Shown piece by piece: positions 37,780 to 47,745 of a stretch of DNA of 64,000 bases; positions within the stretch are counted from its first letter, which is position 1, and each line of letters begins with the position of its first letter. This DNA is from Garcia nutans (taxonomy: Eukaryota; Streptophyta; Magnoliopsida; Malpighiales; Euphorbiaceae), in NCBI GenBank assembly GCA_947685225.1, contig CANTUV010000032.1:20529501-20593500 (forward strand), read 5' to 3'. Made by a program: the position numbers and the translations under genes. The notes under the pieces were generated by a model. It was not told where the DNA came from and searched no databases. It was given only the letters and a program-made list of their open reading frames with translations.

Positions 37780-39536
37780 TGCTAGGACTCGGGTGTAGCT
37801 ATCTGCAAGTGCACAGGTCATATCAAGTAATATAGTGATAAGAAGAGTATCATTCCCATGAGGAAGGTTGTTTTAAGTACTAAACAATTAAACTGATTAT
37901 TATTTGGATGGTGAAATTTGATTTATGATTGAATTGAACTTTAAAAATAAATTATTTGAATTTAAATCTAATGATATGAAACTTAGGGTTAAGTCACCTT
38001 TATGAGTTTATTATGGATTTTTTAAATTATTGATTTTAATTCAGTTTCTCTTTTGATTAATGTTTGAATTCTCCTTAATTAAGCTTAAGTCTCTCTCAAG
38101 TACTAAAGCTAATATCAATTTAACCATTATGTCTACTCTTGTGATCTTATGTAATTAAATCAATTCATTAAGTTATGTGAGAATCTTGAATCAACCTCTT
38201 AAGTGTTTAACCTTATCTCTAAGTGAAAAACATCCTTAAGATTATTATCTCCATGGACAAATATTATCCTTCCACTCTCGCTCCATCACACAACATCTCA
38301 ATTCAATTAATTATTGGCTAGATAATCAAAGCATTAAGATCAAAGATAACAAAATAATCAAAAGTAAACTTAGTTAAATCAATTAGGCAATAAGTATTCC
38401 ATAATACACTCAATAAAAGAGCCTAACCCTAAAAAGATTTTAGTTCCTCATATTTAAAATAAAAACACAATATTTATTAATTGAAAACATAAAAACAAGA
38501 AAGAGCAAACTCTTGTTCTTGATTTGGAGAAGAACTCCTTTAGGACTTCTTGAATCTCTTCCTTGAAACCCTAATTCACTCTTCTCTTAAAAGAAAGACT
38601 AGAATTTAATCTAATACAAGTATAAAAACAAAGAATTAACCTTACTACACCACACTTGTATTCAACGCTCTCTTGTTTATAAATCGCACACTAACTTTTA
38701 TCTAAATCAAAGACTCATCTATCATAACATCACCTACTTGAATTTTTGGAGGAATGGTGTTTATATATAGTGCTTGGAGGCTTCTTGATGGTGGCAAGCT
38801 ATCAAATGCAAGTCACATGGATGCCACAATCATGGCCTGGGTTTATTTGGACTGTTCCAAGTTATTTTCTAGCTGTAAATGGCGGCTTTGTGGGCTACAG
38901 TCGTGGTCTTTTGATTGCCACAGTCATGGCATTTGAATTGAGGCTGCAAACTCTGACTTTTCTTCCTTTTCTTGGCTCAGGCAGAAAGGAAATGGATCCT
39001 ATGGTCGTGGCTTTTGAATTCCATGATCGTGGCTTTTGATTTTCTTCTGAAATATGCAAAATCCCTTCAAAACAGAGCCAAAATCAATGCCACGGTCATG
39101 GATTTTGAACCCCATGGTCGTGGCCATCAAAATGCTTATGCTCTTGGAATTTCTATCATTAAAAAAAATGGACAGCTTCAAATCAAATCCCATGGCCATG
39201 GCTTTTTGACAGCCATGGCCCTAGGATTTAAAATAAATCTGGACCTCTTGAATTTTCATCTTTAATTCCATTTTCAAGTTCATAATCATGTATCATGATT
39301 TATAAAACCATGTAAATTCATTTTCATTCATTTTCGAGCTTTTTTCACCTCCTTTTATTTTTCTCCAATTTTTCATGATTTTTAGCCAAAATAAGATATT
39401 TCTTCATACTTGTAAATCCATACTTGAAATAATGAATATTATAGCTTTCATAATAAAAATTAATCAAATTCAATTGATAACAATAAAAATATAACTAGAA
39501 TAATCATAAAATTATATGCAAAATATGGTCTTATCA
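37780..39536 (-). repeat. 5' LTR of element D
   Basis: TGCTAGGACTC to GTCTTATCA on the plus strand. Palindrome cluster at 38805-39235 gives antisense and sense open frames of up to 97 codons that have no coding meaning. Confidence 0.88.
38805..39235. repeat. CCACGGTCGTGGC palindrome cluster in D 5' LTR
   Basis: The partner of 33190-33605, about eight copies including CCATGATCGTGGC, CCACGGTCATGGA, CCATGGTCGTGGCC and CCATGGCCATGGC. Confidence 0.7.
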
Positions 39537-39541
39537 TCATT

Positions 39542-39991
39542 CAAATTATGATATATAGATACACTAATTTATGAATATTATGCTAGACTCATTATTGATT
39601 GAGCACTAAAATAAATAAAGACCACTGAAAATTTAATGAAAGTAATTTATTCAAACAATCTTAATATGAAAAACATAATTTCTCTATAAAACATCAAAGA
39701 AAGAAAATGAAATAAAAACCAAACAAGTCATGGAAAGTTTGTTGAGTTGGAGTCGAAAAAATGCTTCATCTATTTGGACATGTCAGGGGCATGAATCATG
39801 CTAGCTTGGGTCCTTTTCAATTACTTAAGGAAAACATCATCATCTTCCTTCCTTCCTTCTATCTCATCATCTCTAACTTTGTTAGTCTTTACTTCTTTTG
39901 GAGGAGTTTTTCCATAGGGCTTGCCATAGTGAGTATTCAACACTTCTTTTTTTTCTTCATGCTCGGACTGGGCCCATTCTTTTTCTTTCGA
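39542..39991 (-). other. Element X interior segment upstream of gag relic
   Basis: Continues collinear with 47520-47745 of element Y ('gctagactcattattgattgagcac', 'gaaagtaatttattyaa'). No coding recognised. Confidence 0.7.
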
Positions 39992-40540
39992 TTATGATCC
40001 ACCATTACTATTAGTCAAATTGCAAGACTTATTTACAACATAATTGGTCGTTACCCTCTCAACCTCAGTTGGTTCAATCTTTCTTAACAACATCAACTCT
40101 TTAGCGATTTGTCCATCTACATCTTGAAAAGATGACAAGACAAAATTTTTCTTCAACCCTCCTCCTATCATTAAGGTTGGTGGAGGGGGCACTCTTCCAA
40201 ACTTAGGCAATGGATTGCTCTTAGTGTTAGGCTTAGGTAGCTTACCATTGTCGATCAAATCTTGGATCTCGTGCTTTAATTGAACACATTTATTTGTCTC
40301 ATGCCCTTGCATTTGATGGAATTGACAAAAGGCCTTGGCATCAAAGTTTGATGGCAATGGATCGTGTAGCGGTCGAGGAGACAACGGCTGTAATAAATCC
40401 ATCTTCATTAGATTTTCTAAAACCTTTGAGAAAGGTTCCCTTAAATATGAGAATTTACACTTCTTTGTTGGCTTAGTTGTTGCATTTATCTCAACACCTC
40501 TTTTTCCCCCTTTGACTTTGCCCACTAGGATGGTGGCCAC
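39992..40540 (-). pseudogene. Gag C-terminal part of element X (Tat/Ogre-like zinc knuckle)
   Basis: A 182-codon minus-strand frame. It contains FSYLREPFSKVLENLMK, then PSNFDAKAFCQFHQMQGH and ETNKCVQLKHEIQDLIDNGKL, a C-x2-H-x4-H-x4-C nucleic-acid-binding motif with the following 'LK.EI.DLI..G.L' helix. That combination is typical of Tat/Ogre-lineage gag. FVLSSF and the DGQIAKELMLLRKIEP tail follow. Element Y has a shorter broken version at 47746-47970 with the same words. The N-terminal gag domain is not seen to the right, so this is a fragment; a start codon cannot be fixed. Confidence 0.7.
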
Positions 40541-41817
40541 CCTTATTCCTTCACTTAGTTAGCACATGGTTCAATTGGTCTTGTAGAGTAAGAATTGCTG
40601 CCTCATTTCTTATTTGATCTCTATCAGTAGACTTGTTTCTTATTTTAGTTGGAGATGCCTCATTAGCATTATTGATGATCTCCAAAATCCCAACCAACTA
40701 GGTCTTTTATAATCCCATTGAATCAATCCTGTAGCTCGGCCATCGTTATTTCAAGAGCTTCATTGACTATATCCCTAAGCTAATTTTCATCCACCTTCCA
40801 AATAAAGCACTTGAATCAGAATCACTGGTGCAGGTACCATTGTCTCGACCGTTGAATTGTTGTATTCTAGGTTTGTAAGCCAAAAAGAATGAATGCAATG
40901 TAATGCCATATGTATGCACATGTAGCAATCAAAAAAATAAAACTCAGGATGTTCCATCCAACCTTGTATCACCCATACTCAAATGGTGTGTCTCTTTTCA
41001 TAGGTATTTGGTTAACAAAACATCAACAGGGGATATTTTATTTTTGAAAGATCTACTCAGACAGTTTAACCAATAATTATTTTTTCAAATAGAGAAATCA
41101 ATCCATAATAATTCCCATTAATTAAGCCTTAATTCATTGCATCAACTAAAAAATAGCTTATATATTATGGATTAAAACTAAATTATAGGGTTTATTATAA
41201 ATAGATTTTTCATTTGGAAAAGGCAAATAATGATTCATGCCATAAAACAAGTCCTAGTAGAAATCAGGCTCACAATTAATTTTAATATTCCATAATTGAC
41301 CTAACTAGTTGTAAGCCCATTTAAGAAAAGTTTTGTATTTGAGCCAAGAAGTGAAAAATAGTTTTGAGCCCATTAAAAAATGCATTTCAAAGCCCATAAA
41401 ATAGTTTTGTTTAAAAATTAATTTTGGGCTTTAAGCTTGGGCCATTAGGTGGAAAAGGATTTTTTGACCCATCTTAAAAAAGATTTTTTATCTGAAAACC
41501 ATCGTGAAAAAATGTTTAAAAATAACTTGGTCTTTTGGGCTTTCGGTTTAAAAGAGAAATTATTTTAGGCTTAAAAGAGTAAAATCATTTTGGGCTTAAA
41601 AGAGTAAAATCATTTTGTTCTTGAAAGAGTAAAATCATTTTGGGCTTAAACCATAATTAGTTCATATTAGGAAAAAAAAAAACTAAACAAAATGGGCCAT
41701 AAATCAAACCAAGATATGTTAACCATAGTCAAATAGCAAGCATATTAGATAAACATAAGGAAACTTACTAGGCCAATTACATGGGCTTTAGTCTTTGGGT
41801 TGAAAAGATTAGGTTCC
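40541..41817 (-). other. Element X 5' region, poorly resolved
   Basis: No gag domain or LTR is recognisable. There is a small tandem array at 41560-41655 (unit near 'gagtaaaatcattttgggctt', three to four copies). The piece 40860-41000 has short open frames on the minus strand of unknown meaning. The 5' LTR and primer site of X should lie here or have been deleted. Confidence 0.45.
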
Positions 41818-42830
41818 TAGAGACCCTTAATTTTTGATCCAGTCCAGTCCAAAATAATTTTTGTGGCATTTTTAATAATATTTATTACTTATAGTATTTA
41901 TTTTTAATAAAATAAAAAATAAATAAAAAGAAGAAGAAGAAGAAAAGATAAAAAATAAATTGAAAATAGAAATTGGTGACGGGTAAAATTGGCAACGAAT
42001 TGGCCACAAGCCAATTTGCAGCAGGTTTTACCTGCGGGGAAATGGCCATGGGCGAATTTGCCACAGGAAAAACTTGCGAAGAAGCCAATTCTTAGCAGGT
42101 TTTTCCTACGACGAACTGGCCTATGGCCCTCGCCTAGCCTGCCCGCCCAGCAGCAATTTTTGCCAGCGCAAATTTCACTAGCACAATTTTTTTCGAAACA
42201 CTATTCTACTTGGTTTTGGTTTTTAATTTTATTTCCTAAACAATTTTTATTTCCTTAACCAATTAGTATTAGCTTTTTATTTTTCTTATAAATACCACAT
42301 CAAAACACAAAAAAGGGGATTTTTATCAATTATTCAGACTTTTGAGCTTGAGACTTGAGATTTTGATCTTTTAAAAGGAGATCAAACTTTTGGAAGGAGC
42401 TGGACTTTTTCAGAATAGATTCAGAACCTTAGACTTGAAGGAGGAAGAGGCGGTCGGTAAGCAACAAACAATCCTTCAAAGGCAGCCCACACTGTCTTTG
42501 ATATTGTTCAACCAGAATTCAAAATTATAGTGGAACTAACAACAAAGGTTTGAATCTCTAGTACTTGTTTATGTTTACAGTAGCCTCATCATTCAATTGG
42601 ATTAATTATTTAAATGTACAATAGATGATCAATTATTCTACTTACTATCCAAACTCTATTTAAAACCCTAAAAATTATTTTTCAAAATCCTAATGCCTTA
42701 ATACCTGTAAAACATATTTTTGAAATCTAAAACCCTAATTACACTTTTCTAAAACCACAAAGCAATAATTTATTTTCTCAAAACCATAATCAATTATATT
42801 TTTCTAAAATTTACAGTATCTTGTTTCTTC
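41818..42830 (+). mobile_element. Family-B LTR (subtype B2) 5' part, plus strand
   Basis: Begins TAGAGACCCTTAATTTTT (usual TGTAGACCC). It carries the 'gcgaattggcc/ggccaattygc' palindrome block (41990-42180), TATAAATA at 42287, 'aaaggcagcccacactgtctttg' (split word) near 42480 and 'ggaactaacaacaaagg' near 42530. AAACCCTAA words follow. It stops at about 42830, where the same sequence turns back in reverse. Confidence 0.65.
42287..42294 (+). promoter_or_regulatory. LTR TATA box (B2, plus)
   Basis: TATAAATA, about 470 bases into the LTR. Family-B LTRs have a matching box at 49081-49088 (minus), 53098, 54962 and 57153-57160 (minus), at 547-710 bases from the LTR start, so it is likely the U3 promoter. 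Confidence 0.65.
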
Positions 42831-43786
42831 CAATTTAAGGTTGATATAAACAGAAAAGATGTTTTTAGGGTTTTTGGAAAGAAATAGAACTCAACTTAGG
42901 GTTTTGAAAATTTGTAAAACAAATTAGAGTTTTGAGATTTTAAAGAAACAAAAATAATAATTTTAAGTTTTTTTTAGAAAACAAAGCAACGAATTAAGGT
43001 TTTTAAACTTTAGAAAAGGGGAATTAAGATTCTAGGGTTTTTGAATTAACAAAAACAATAGGATGATTTTAAGTTACTGTGAAGAATTTTGACAATTGAT
43101 GCATACCTCCGTTTGTTGGTTCCGCCAAAAATTTCTTCTTGGATGAAAAAAAACAAAGACAAGCTTTGCTGCCTTTGATGGATTGAATTGTTGTCCACTC
43201 TCAAAAAAAGAAATCAGATTGATTTACTGCCTTTCCTACTTAGTTTCGGTCTCAATTTTCTCCAAATTTTTGTCCCAATTTCTTGATACTTTTTGTGTTG
43301 TTTTTTAGTATTATATATAGAAGAATTTTATGGTTAATCCTAGTTATTCACGGAAGCTAATATTGATTAAGAAAAGGAAATCGAAACCTAATTGTATTAG
43401 GTTTCAAAAAATTTGCGTCGAAAAAATTTTGCTGGAAAAAAAACTGCTGCGGAAAAATTGCACTAGCGAAAAAAACTGCTGCGGAAAAATTGCGCTGGCA
43501 AAAAAGCTGCCGCAGCTGGCCGGGCAGCGGCAGGCGAATTGGCCTATGGCCCGCGCTGACTTTCGGCGACGATTTTTTCTTCGCCGATTATTTTGTTATT
43601 TTTTATTTTTTGTTATTTTTGATTTTTTATTCACTTCACCATTTTTTACTAAAATAAATATTAAAATTAATTAAGATACAATAAAAATTATTTTGGACCA
43701 ATTAAAATATATTGGACAACACAAAAATTATTTTGAACTAATTAAAATATATTGGATCGGACTAGGTAAAAAATTAAGGGTCTACA
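42831..43786 (-). mobile_element. Family-B LTR (subtype B2) 5' part, minus strand (3' LTR of element Y)
   Basis: On the minus strand it starts TGTAGACCCTTAATTTTT at 43786 and contains the same landmarks as 41818-42830 in the same order: 'ggccgggcagc/gcgaattggcc' block (43500-43550), a TATA-like box near 43311-43319, 'aaaggcagcaaagcttgtctttg' (split) near 43160 and 'ggcggaaccaacaaac' near 43120. The polypurine tract of element Y abuts it at 43787. Confidence 0.7.
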
Positions 43787-43802
43787 GTTTGCCCCCTGCC
43801 TG
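43787..43802 (-). other. Polypurine tract of element Y
   Basis: Minus strand CAGGCAGGGGGCAAAC before TGTAGACC. Confidence 0.75.
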
Positions 43803-43864
43803 AACGATCTGAGACTTTAGTAAAAGAGAGCGAAAAGCAATAAGACTTAATTTTTGATGAGATG

Positions 43865-44430
43865 GTTATTTGAATTTGTTTTGGGTACTTGGACCCGAGA
43901 CTAAACTTGATTTGGGTACTTGGACCCGAGATTGGATTGAATTTGGATACTTGAACCCGGGATTGGGTACTTGGACTGAGATTGGATATTCAGACCCAAG
44001 ATTGGGTACTTGGACCCAAGATTGAATTTGATTTGGGTACTTGGACCCGAGATTGGATTGAATTTGGGTACTTGGACCCATGATTGTGTACTTGGACTCG
44101 AGATTGATTTGATTTGGGTACTTGGACCCGAGATTGGGTACTTGGACCCAAGATTGGATTGAATTTGGGTACTGGGACCCGGGACTGGGTACTTGGACCC
44201 AAGATTGATTTGATTTGGGTACTTGGACCCGAGATTGGGTTTAATTTGGGTACTTGGACCCAAGATTGGATTGAATTTGGGCACTTGGACCCGAGATTGA
44301 TTTGATTTGGGTACTTGGACCCGAGATTGATTTGATTTGGGTACTTGGACCCGAGATTGGGTACTTGGATCCAAGAATGAATTTGATTTGGGTACTTGGA
44401 CTCGAGAATGAATTTGATTTGACTGACCTT
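43865..44430. repeat. Tandem array 'gggtacttggacccgagattg'
   Basis: About 20 degenerate copies of a unit built on GGGTACTTGGACCCGAGATTG, alternating between short (~22 base) and long (~32 base, with an added TTGATTTGATTT) forms. Because the period is often a multiple of three or the stops are rare, frames of up to 157 codons run through it on both strands; they are products of the repeat. Confidence 0.85.
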
Positions 44431-44459
44431 TTATTAGTTGAGAATTTTGACATAACTGG

Positions 44460-44935
44460 TTGTTCCATTTTTATGAATTGTAGGTCTTTACCCACCAAAA
44501 ATAGATCTTTATCTATTGGAAATTAGGTCTTTAACCTAGGAACATGGATCTTTATCCATTGGAGATTGGGTCTTTATCCGTGAAACATGGATCTTTTATC
44601 CATTGGAAATCGGGTATTTACCCTTGAAATATGGATCTTTATCCATTTGAAATTGGGTTTTTACCCTTGAAGCAAGGATCTTTATCCTTCGGACTTTGGG
44701 CCATTACCCTTTGAAATATGGATCTTTATCCATTTGAAATTGGGTCTTTACCCTTGAAACAAGGATCTTTATCTATTAGAGATCGGGTCTTTACCCTTGA
44801 AACATGGATCTTTATCCATTGGAAATCGGGTCCTTGGAACATGGATCTCTATCCATTAGAGATCGGGTCTTTACCCTTGAAACATGGATCTTTATCCATT
44901 AGAGATCGGGTTTTTACCCTGGCTTTAGCTCTTTT
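44460..44935. repeat. Tandem array 'ggatctttatccattggaaa'
   Basis: About ten copies of a unit near 43 bases (GGATCTTTATCCATTGGAAA plus TTGGGTCTTTACCCTTGAAACAT), each an imperfect hairpin built on GGGTCTTTACCC and GGATCTTTATCC. No equivalent array is seen in element X. Confidence 0.85.
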
Positions 44936-46504
44936 AGTTAGACTGACCTTTTGTCTTTTGCTTTTTCATTCTAATTTTTTCTTTTGATTGATGATAACTT
45001 TTTTATTCTTTTGAGAATTCTTTTTCTTGTTCATTAATTAAACATGAATAAAAAAAAATCAGTCTTTTTAGCTAGCCGTCATATCTTCTCCTTGCACCCT
45101 GCGTGGCAAGATATTCAAAATATTTTATTTATGCATAAACTCAAAATTTGGAAAGGAGAAGCGTTGCCCCCTGTGTAGGGTCAAACCCATGATTTTCCTT
45201 TGCGGGCTCCGTCTAGTTCTTCGCACAAGCACGTATTTCTTCTTTTGCAAAACGACTGGAGCTTCCACAAGCAAATAGGCTTTCCATGCCCCCTTGATTC
45301 AATATCTTCTTTTGATTTTTTAGTTTGCAAGGTATTTGCTGTTCACTTTGAAAAGGAATAGACAATACAAGACAAGAAAGTGAAATGTGATATGCTCATG
45401 TATGCATGATATGCATGAATGTTACTTACAATCATTCCATTGACCCACAGACCGAGGTGTTCAGCAGAAGTGTTCTCATTGACTCCTTTGAGATGCCCAT
45501 TCATTTCTTGCATTGGAATGATGGAAAGCTTAGCATTTATGGCTTTTATCTTCAAGATGTTGAAAACACGAGTGGTGGGGACTCCAAGTAGCAAAGTCAG
45601 GGATATATCCATTTCAAATTATGTTTCAACATGCCAGTTGGTAGCTTCTTCTTGACCTTGCCAATAATCATTTCCTTTTCCCAATGTGTCCTTTGGAGGT
45701 TCAACATACTTCCCTTAACTTGAAGGCTTTGTATGACAAAACATTTTTTTTTTTGAATTTTTTGAATTTTTGAATTTTAATTTTGAAATCAAATGTTGGC
45801 TTTGCCAAATTAATGTCAATGTACCTCAGGACTTGATTTTTTTCCAAATTAATATATCTATAACATGACAACCCTAGTTACCATACTAAACTCGGGAATC
45901 ATTTCTATTTAAGCAAGAATTGTTGCACTTCAGATAGGCACATACACATTACTTGGCCAAAGGTCTCATTGAGTTTAAATATTGTCTATCTCATATGCAT
46001 GTTTATCCAAACTATCTCCACTGATAGACTCTACCTACCAAGAGAGATCAACAGGTCTTTGATAGGCTTGAAATGGGGTCTATGAGAGACATGGGTTAAA
46101 TGAAGGCCATTTTGAGATAGCAGCTAATGTGACACAATGGACAAACCCTCACACTATAAATTTCTTATTTGAACTTTAGGAAATCTTGCTAGACGCCAAA
46201 TTCCTTCTATCTTCTTGGCATTAATCTGGATCTTGATTAGGACAGTCTTTGCCCTTGCAAAAAGTTTAAGACCCAAATTTGTTTCTCTTTTTCTTTTCCC
46301 TTTTCTTTGCTCTTTTTTTTTTCTTACTCTTCCCTTTTCTTTCTCTTTCCTTACTCTTCCCTTTCTTTGAGCATTTTATCATTTTGTCCTTCTTCCTTAT
46401 AGAACTTTCAAGAACTGAATGGTCTTTCTCCTTTTTCTCCAATTTTGATTGAATCTTTGGTTGGGTTGGACCAATTCAGGTCAAACCGTCCTTATAAACC
46501 AAAT
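44936..46504 (-). other. Element Y non-coding interior
   Basis: Collinear with element X segments 8565-8911, 18410-18646 and 30869-31435. A second purine-rich tract (minus AGGGGGCAACGC) is at 45165-45176. T-rich runs lie near 45745 and 46260-46380. No coding. Confidence 0.7.
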
Positions 46505-46509
46505 GGAAG

Positions 46510-46776
46510 TGTAACGACCCTCCCCAACCAGGTCGGCTGCCCGGCCCACTAGTGGCTTACGGCCCGGCCATTTCACCACTTGGGCACGGAGTCCGCAGGA
46601 GGCAAGCAATCGCTATAGTACTGGACAGCCCTCGCGGCCCACCCAGCAGGAATTTGTTTATTTGGCTCCCTAAGGAGTCGCCTCCCTGGATCAAACCCCT
46701 GACCTCCCACTTAAGAGAGCCAGCGAGAACCATCCAGTACCATTTCTGCTCGACCTGGTCGGGGAGGGTCGTTACA
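46510..46776. mobile_element. 267-bp TG...CA mini-element with 26-bp inverted ends, TSD GGAAG
   Basis: It starts TGTAACGACCCTCCCC and ends GGGGAGGGTCGTTACA, with 26-base inverted ends differing at one position. GGAAG flanks both sides (46505-46509, 46777-46781). The empty site is seen in element X at 31438-31450. TG/CA ends and a 5-base duplication point to an LTR retrotransposon (a mini or solo LTR) more than to a cut-and-paste MITE. The ends also resemble family-A LTR ends (TGTAACA...GGGTGTTACA). The middle is GC-rich and shares 'cccagcaggaatttgtttatt' (split) with the hairpin at 3710. No coding. Confidence 0.85.
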
Positions 46777-46781
46777 GGAAG

Positions 46782-47745
46782 CCTTTTGTTGTCTTAGGTA
46801 AAAGAGAACTCAGTTGGCTTTTTGAACCATTTTGGATTTTCTTTTCTTTTTTCGTTTCTTTTTTTTTCCTTTTTTTCTCTATTTTTTTTGTTTTGTTTTG
46901 GTTTTTTTTTGTTCTAGCTCCAAAAGAGTTGTCTTGTTTGTACTAACTTGGGCTTCCAAAAATGGATGAATGGAGTAACAAAAATCTTCTTTAACAGGAT
47001 AAATCATTTGCTACTCTGATATTGTCTTGATATATTGGAGATATTAGGAGAACGTTCAACTACTCTTATGGTCTTGAGAACATTAACTATACTCAAGGTA
47101 TTGAGAACTTCAACTATCTTCATGGTATTCATTTCTTTCTTTGATCTTCTTACCTCTTCATCTTAGTGATCATAAGACTTGTCAAAAGTATCACAACAGC
47201 TCAGGGAAGATTATTGGGATTTTTAAGCCAATGAAAAGAAAGCTAAAATTTTATGAAGGCTCAAAAGAAAACTAGGGATTGATATTTAATAGGGTGGATA
47301 CTAGTTGTTGGCTCGTCAAACAATGCCTAGATCATCTCTCCCTTAAATAAGCAGAGTCCAATTTCACCTCGAAAGTTTGTCAAAGCATGTTCTAAGACTG
47401 ACTAGGACCTAGACAAAGGTAATTATGCAGGAGCCCTCTCTAAGTAAGCATACACAACTCAATGCTATAGAACAATTCTCTTACCTAGTAAAGTCATTCA
47501 AGTCATGATGCCTAGATATATTAATTCATGAATTATCAAGCTAGATTCCTCATTGGTTGAGCACCAAAATGAACAAAGACCAACAAAAATTTTGATGAAA
47601 GTAATTTATTTAAAGCAATTTTAAGTTTGAAAAGCACAATAGTTCCAAAATATTAAGGAAAGTAAGATTGAAAAGCAACATTCAAGCTAAGGAAAGTTCA
47701 TTGAGTTTAAGCTTCTTTTCCTTTCACATCTTCAATATTTCCATC
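46782..47745 (-). other. Element Y non-coding interior (gag-proximal)
   Basis: Collinear with element X at 31440-32100 and 39542-39990. T-rich run near 46840-46915. No coding recognised. Confidence 0.65.

Larger units (their letters stand above)
32108..39536 (-). mobile_element. Element D: gag-protease non-autonomous retrotransposon, minus strand, TSD TCATT
   Basis: Long direct repeats of about 1.8 kb enclose a 3.9-kb interior, and TCATT flanks at 32103-32107 and 39537-39541. Sequence of element X resumes cleanly across the site (compare 47465-47560). Primer site and polypurine tract are both in place. The interior codes for a broken gag and an aspartic protease, then ends in non-coding sequence with no polymerase, RNase H or integrase. 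This fits the 'gag-only' class of non-autonomous Ty3/gypsy elements. LTRs are very similar, so this is one of the younger insertions here. Confidence 0.88.
4830..41817 (-). mobile_element. Element X: old family-B (Tat/Ogre-like) retrotransposon, split by nested insertions
   Basis: The pieces 4958-5426, 8292-8916, 18410-18646, 30864-32107 and 39537 to about 41 kb line up in order with the interior of element Y (43787-48716). Matching landmarks are the GGGGGC polypurine tract, the 'ttctggaccc' array, the 'ctagctggttgttcc' block, the 'cacaagcatgtatttc' block, 'cctcaggacttgattttt', and the CxxH...GH....C gag motif. Removing the insertions gives an interior of roughly 4.6 kb. Gag is the only coding relic; no protease, polymerase or integrase is visible. 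The 5' LTR is not clear. The right limit is uncertain because 40.6-41.8 kb has no counterpart in Y that I could recognise. Confidence 0.7.

Noticed and set aside
38746..39265. Frames of up to 97 codons in the D LTR
   Set aside because: They lie in an LTR and come from the palindrome cluster; the other LTR copy does not conserve them.
43901..44498. Long open frames (up to 157 codons) with a repeating GPSTQ/SKYPN-type peptide
   Set aside because: They follow the tandem array and occur on both strands and in several frames; no start context, no homologous domain, and the array has different period and sequence in related elements.
46640..46740. tRNA-derived SINE or tRNA gene in the mini-element
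   Set aside because: A GGTTTGATCC-like B box is present on the minus strand, but the A-box-like word is too close and there is no poly-A or T tail; the TG/CA ends and 5-base duplication fit an LTR-type element better.
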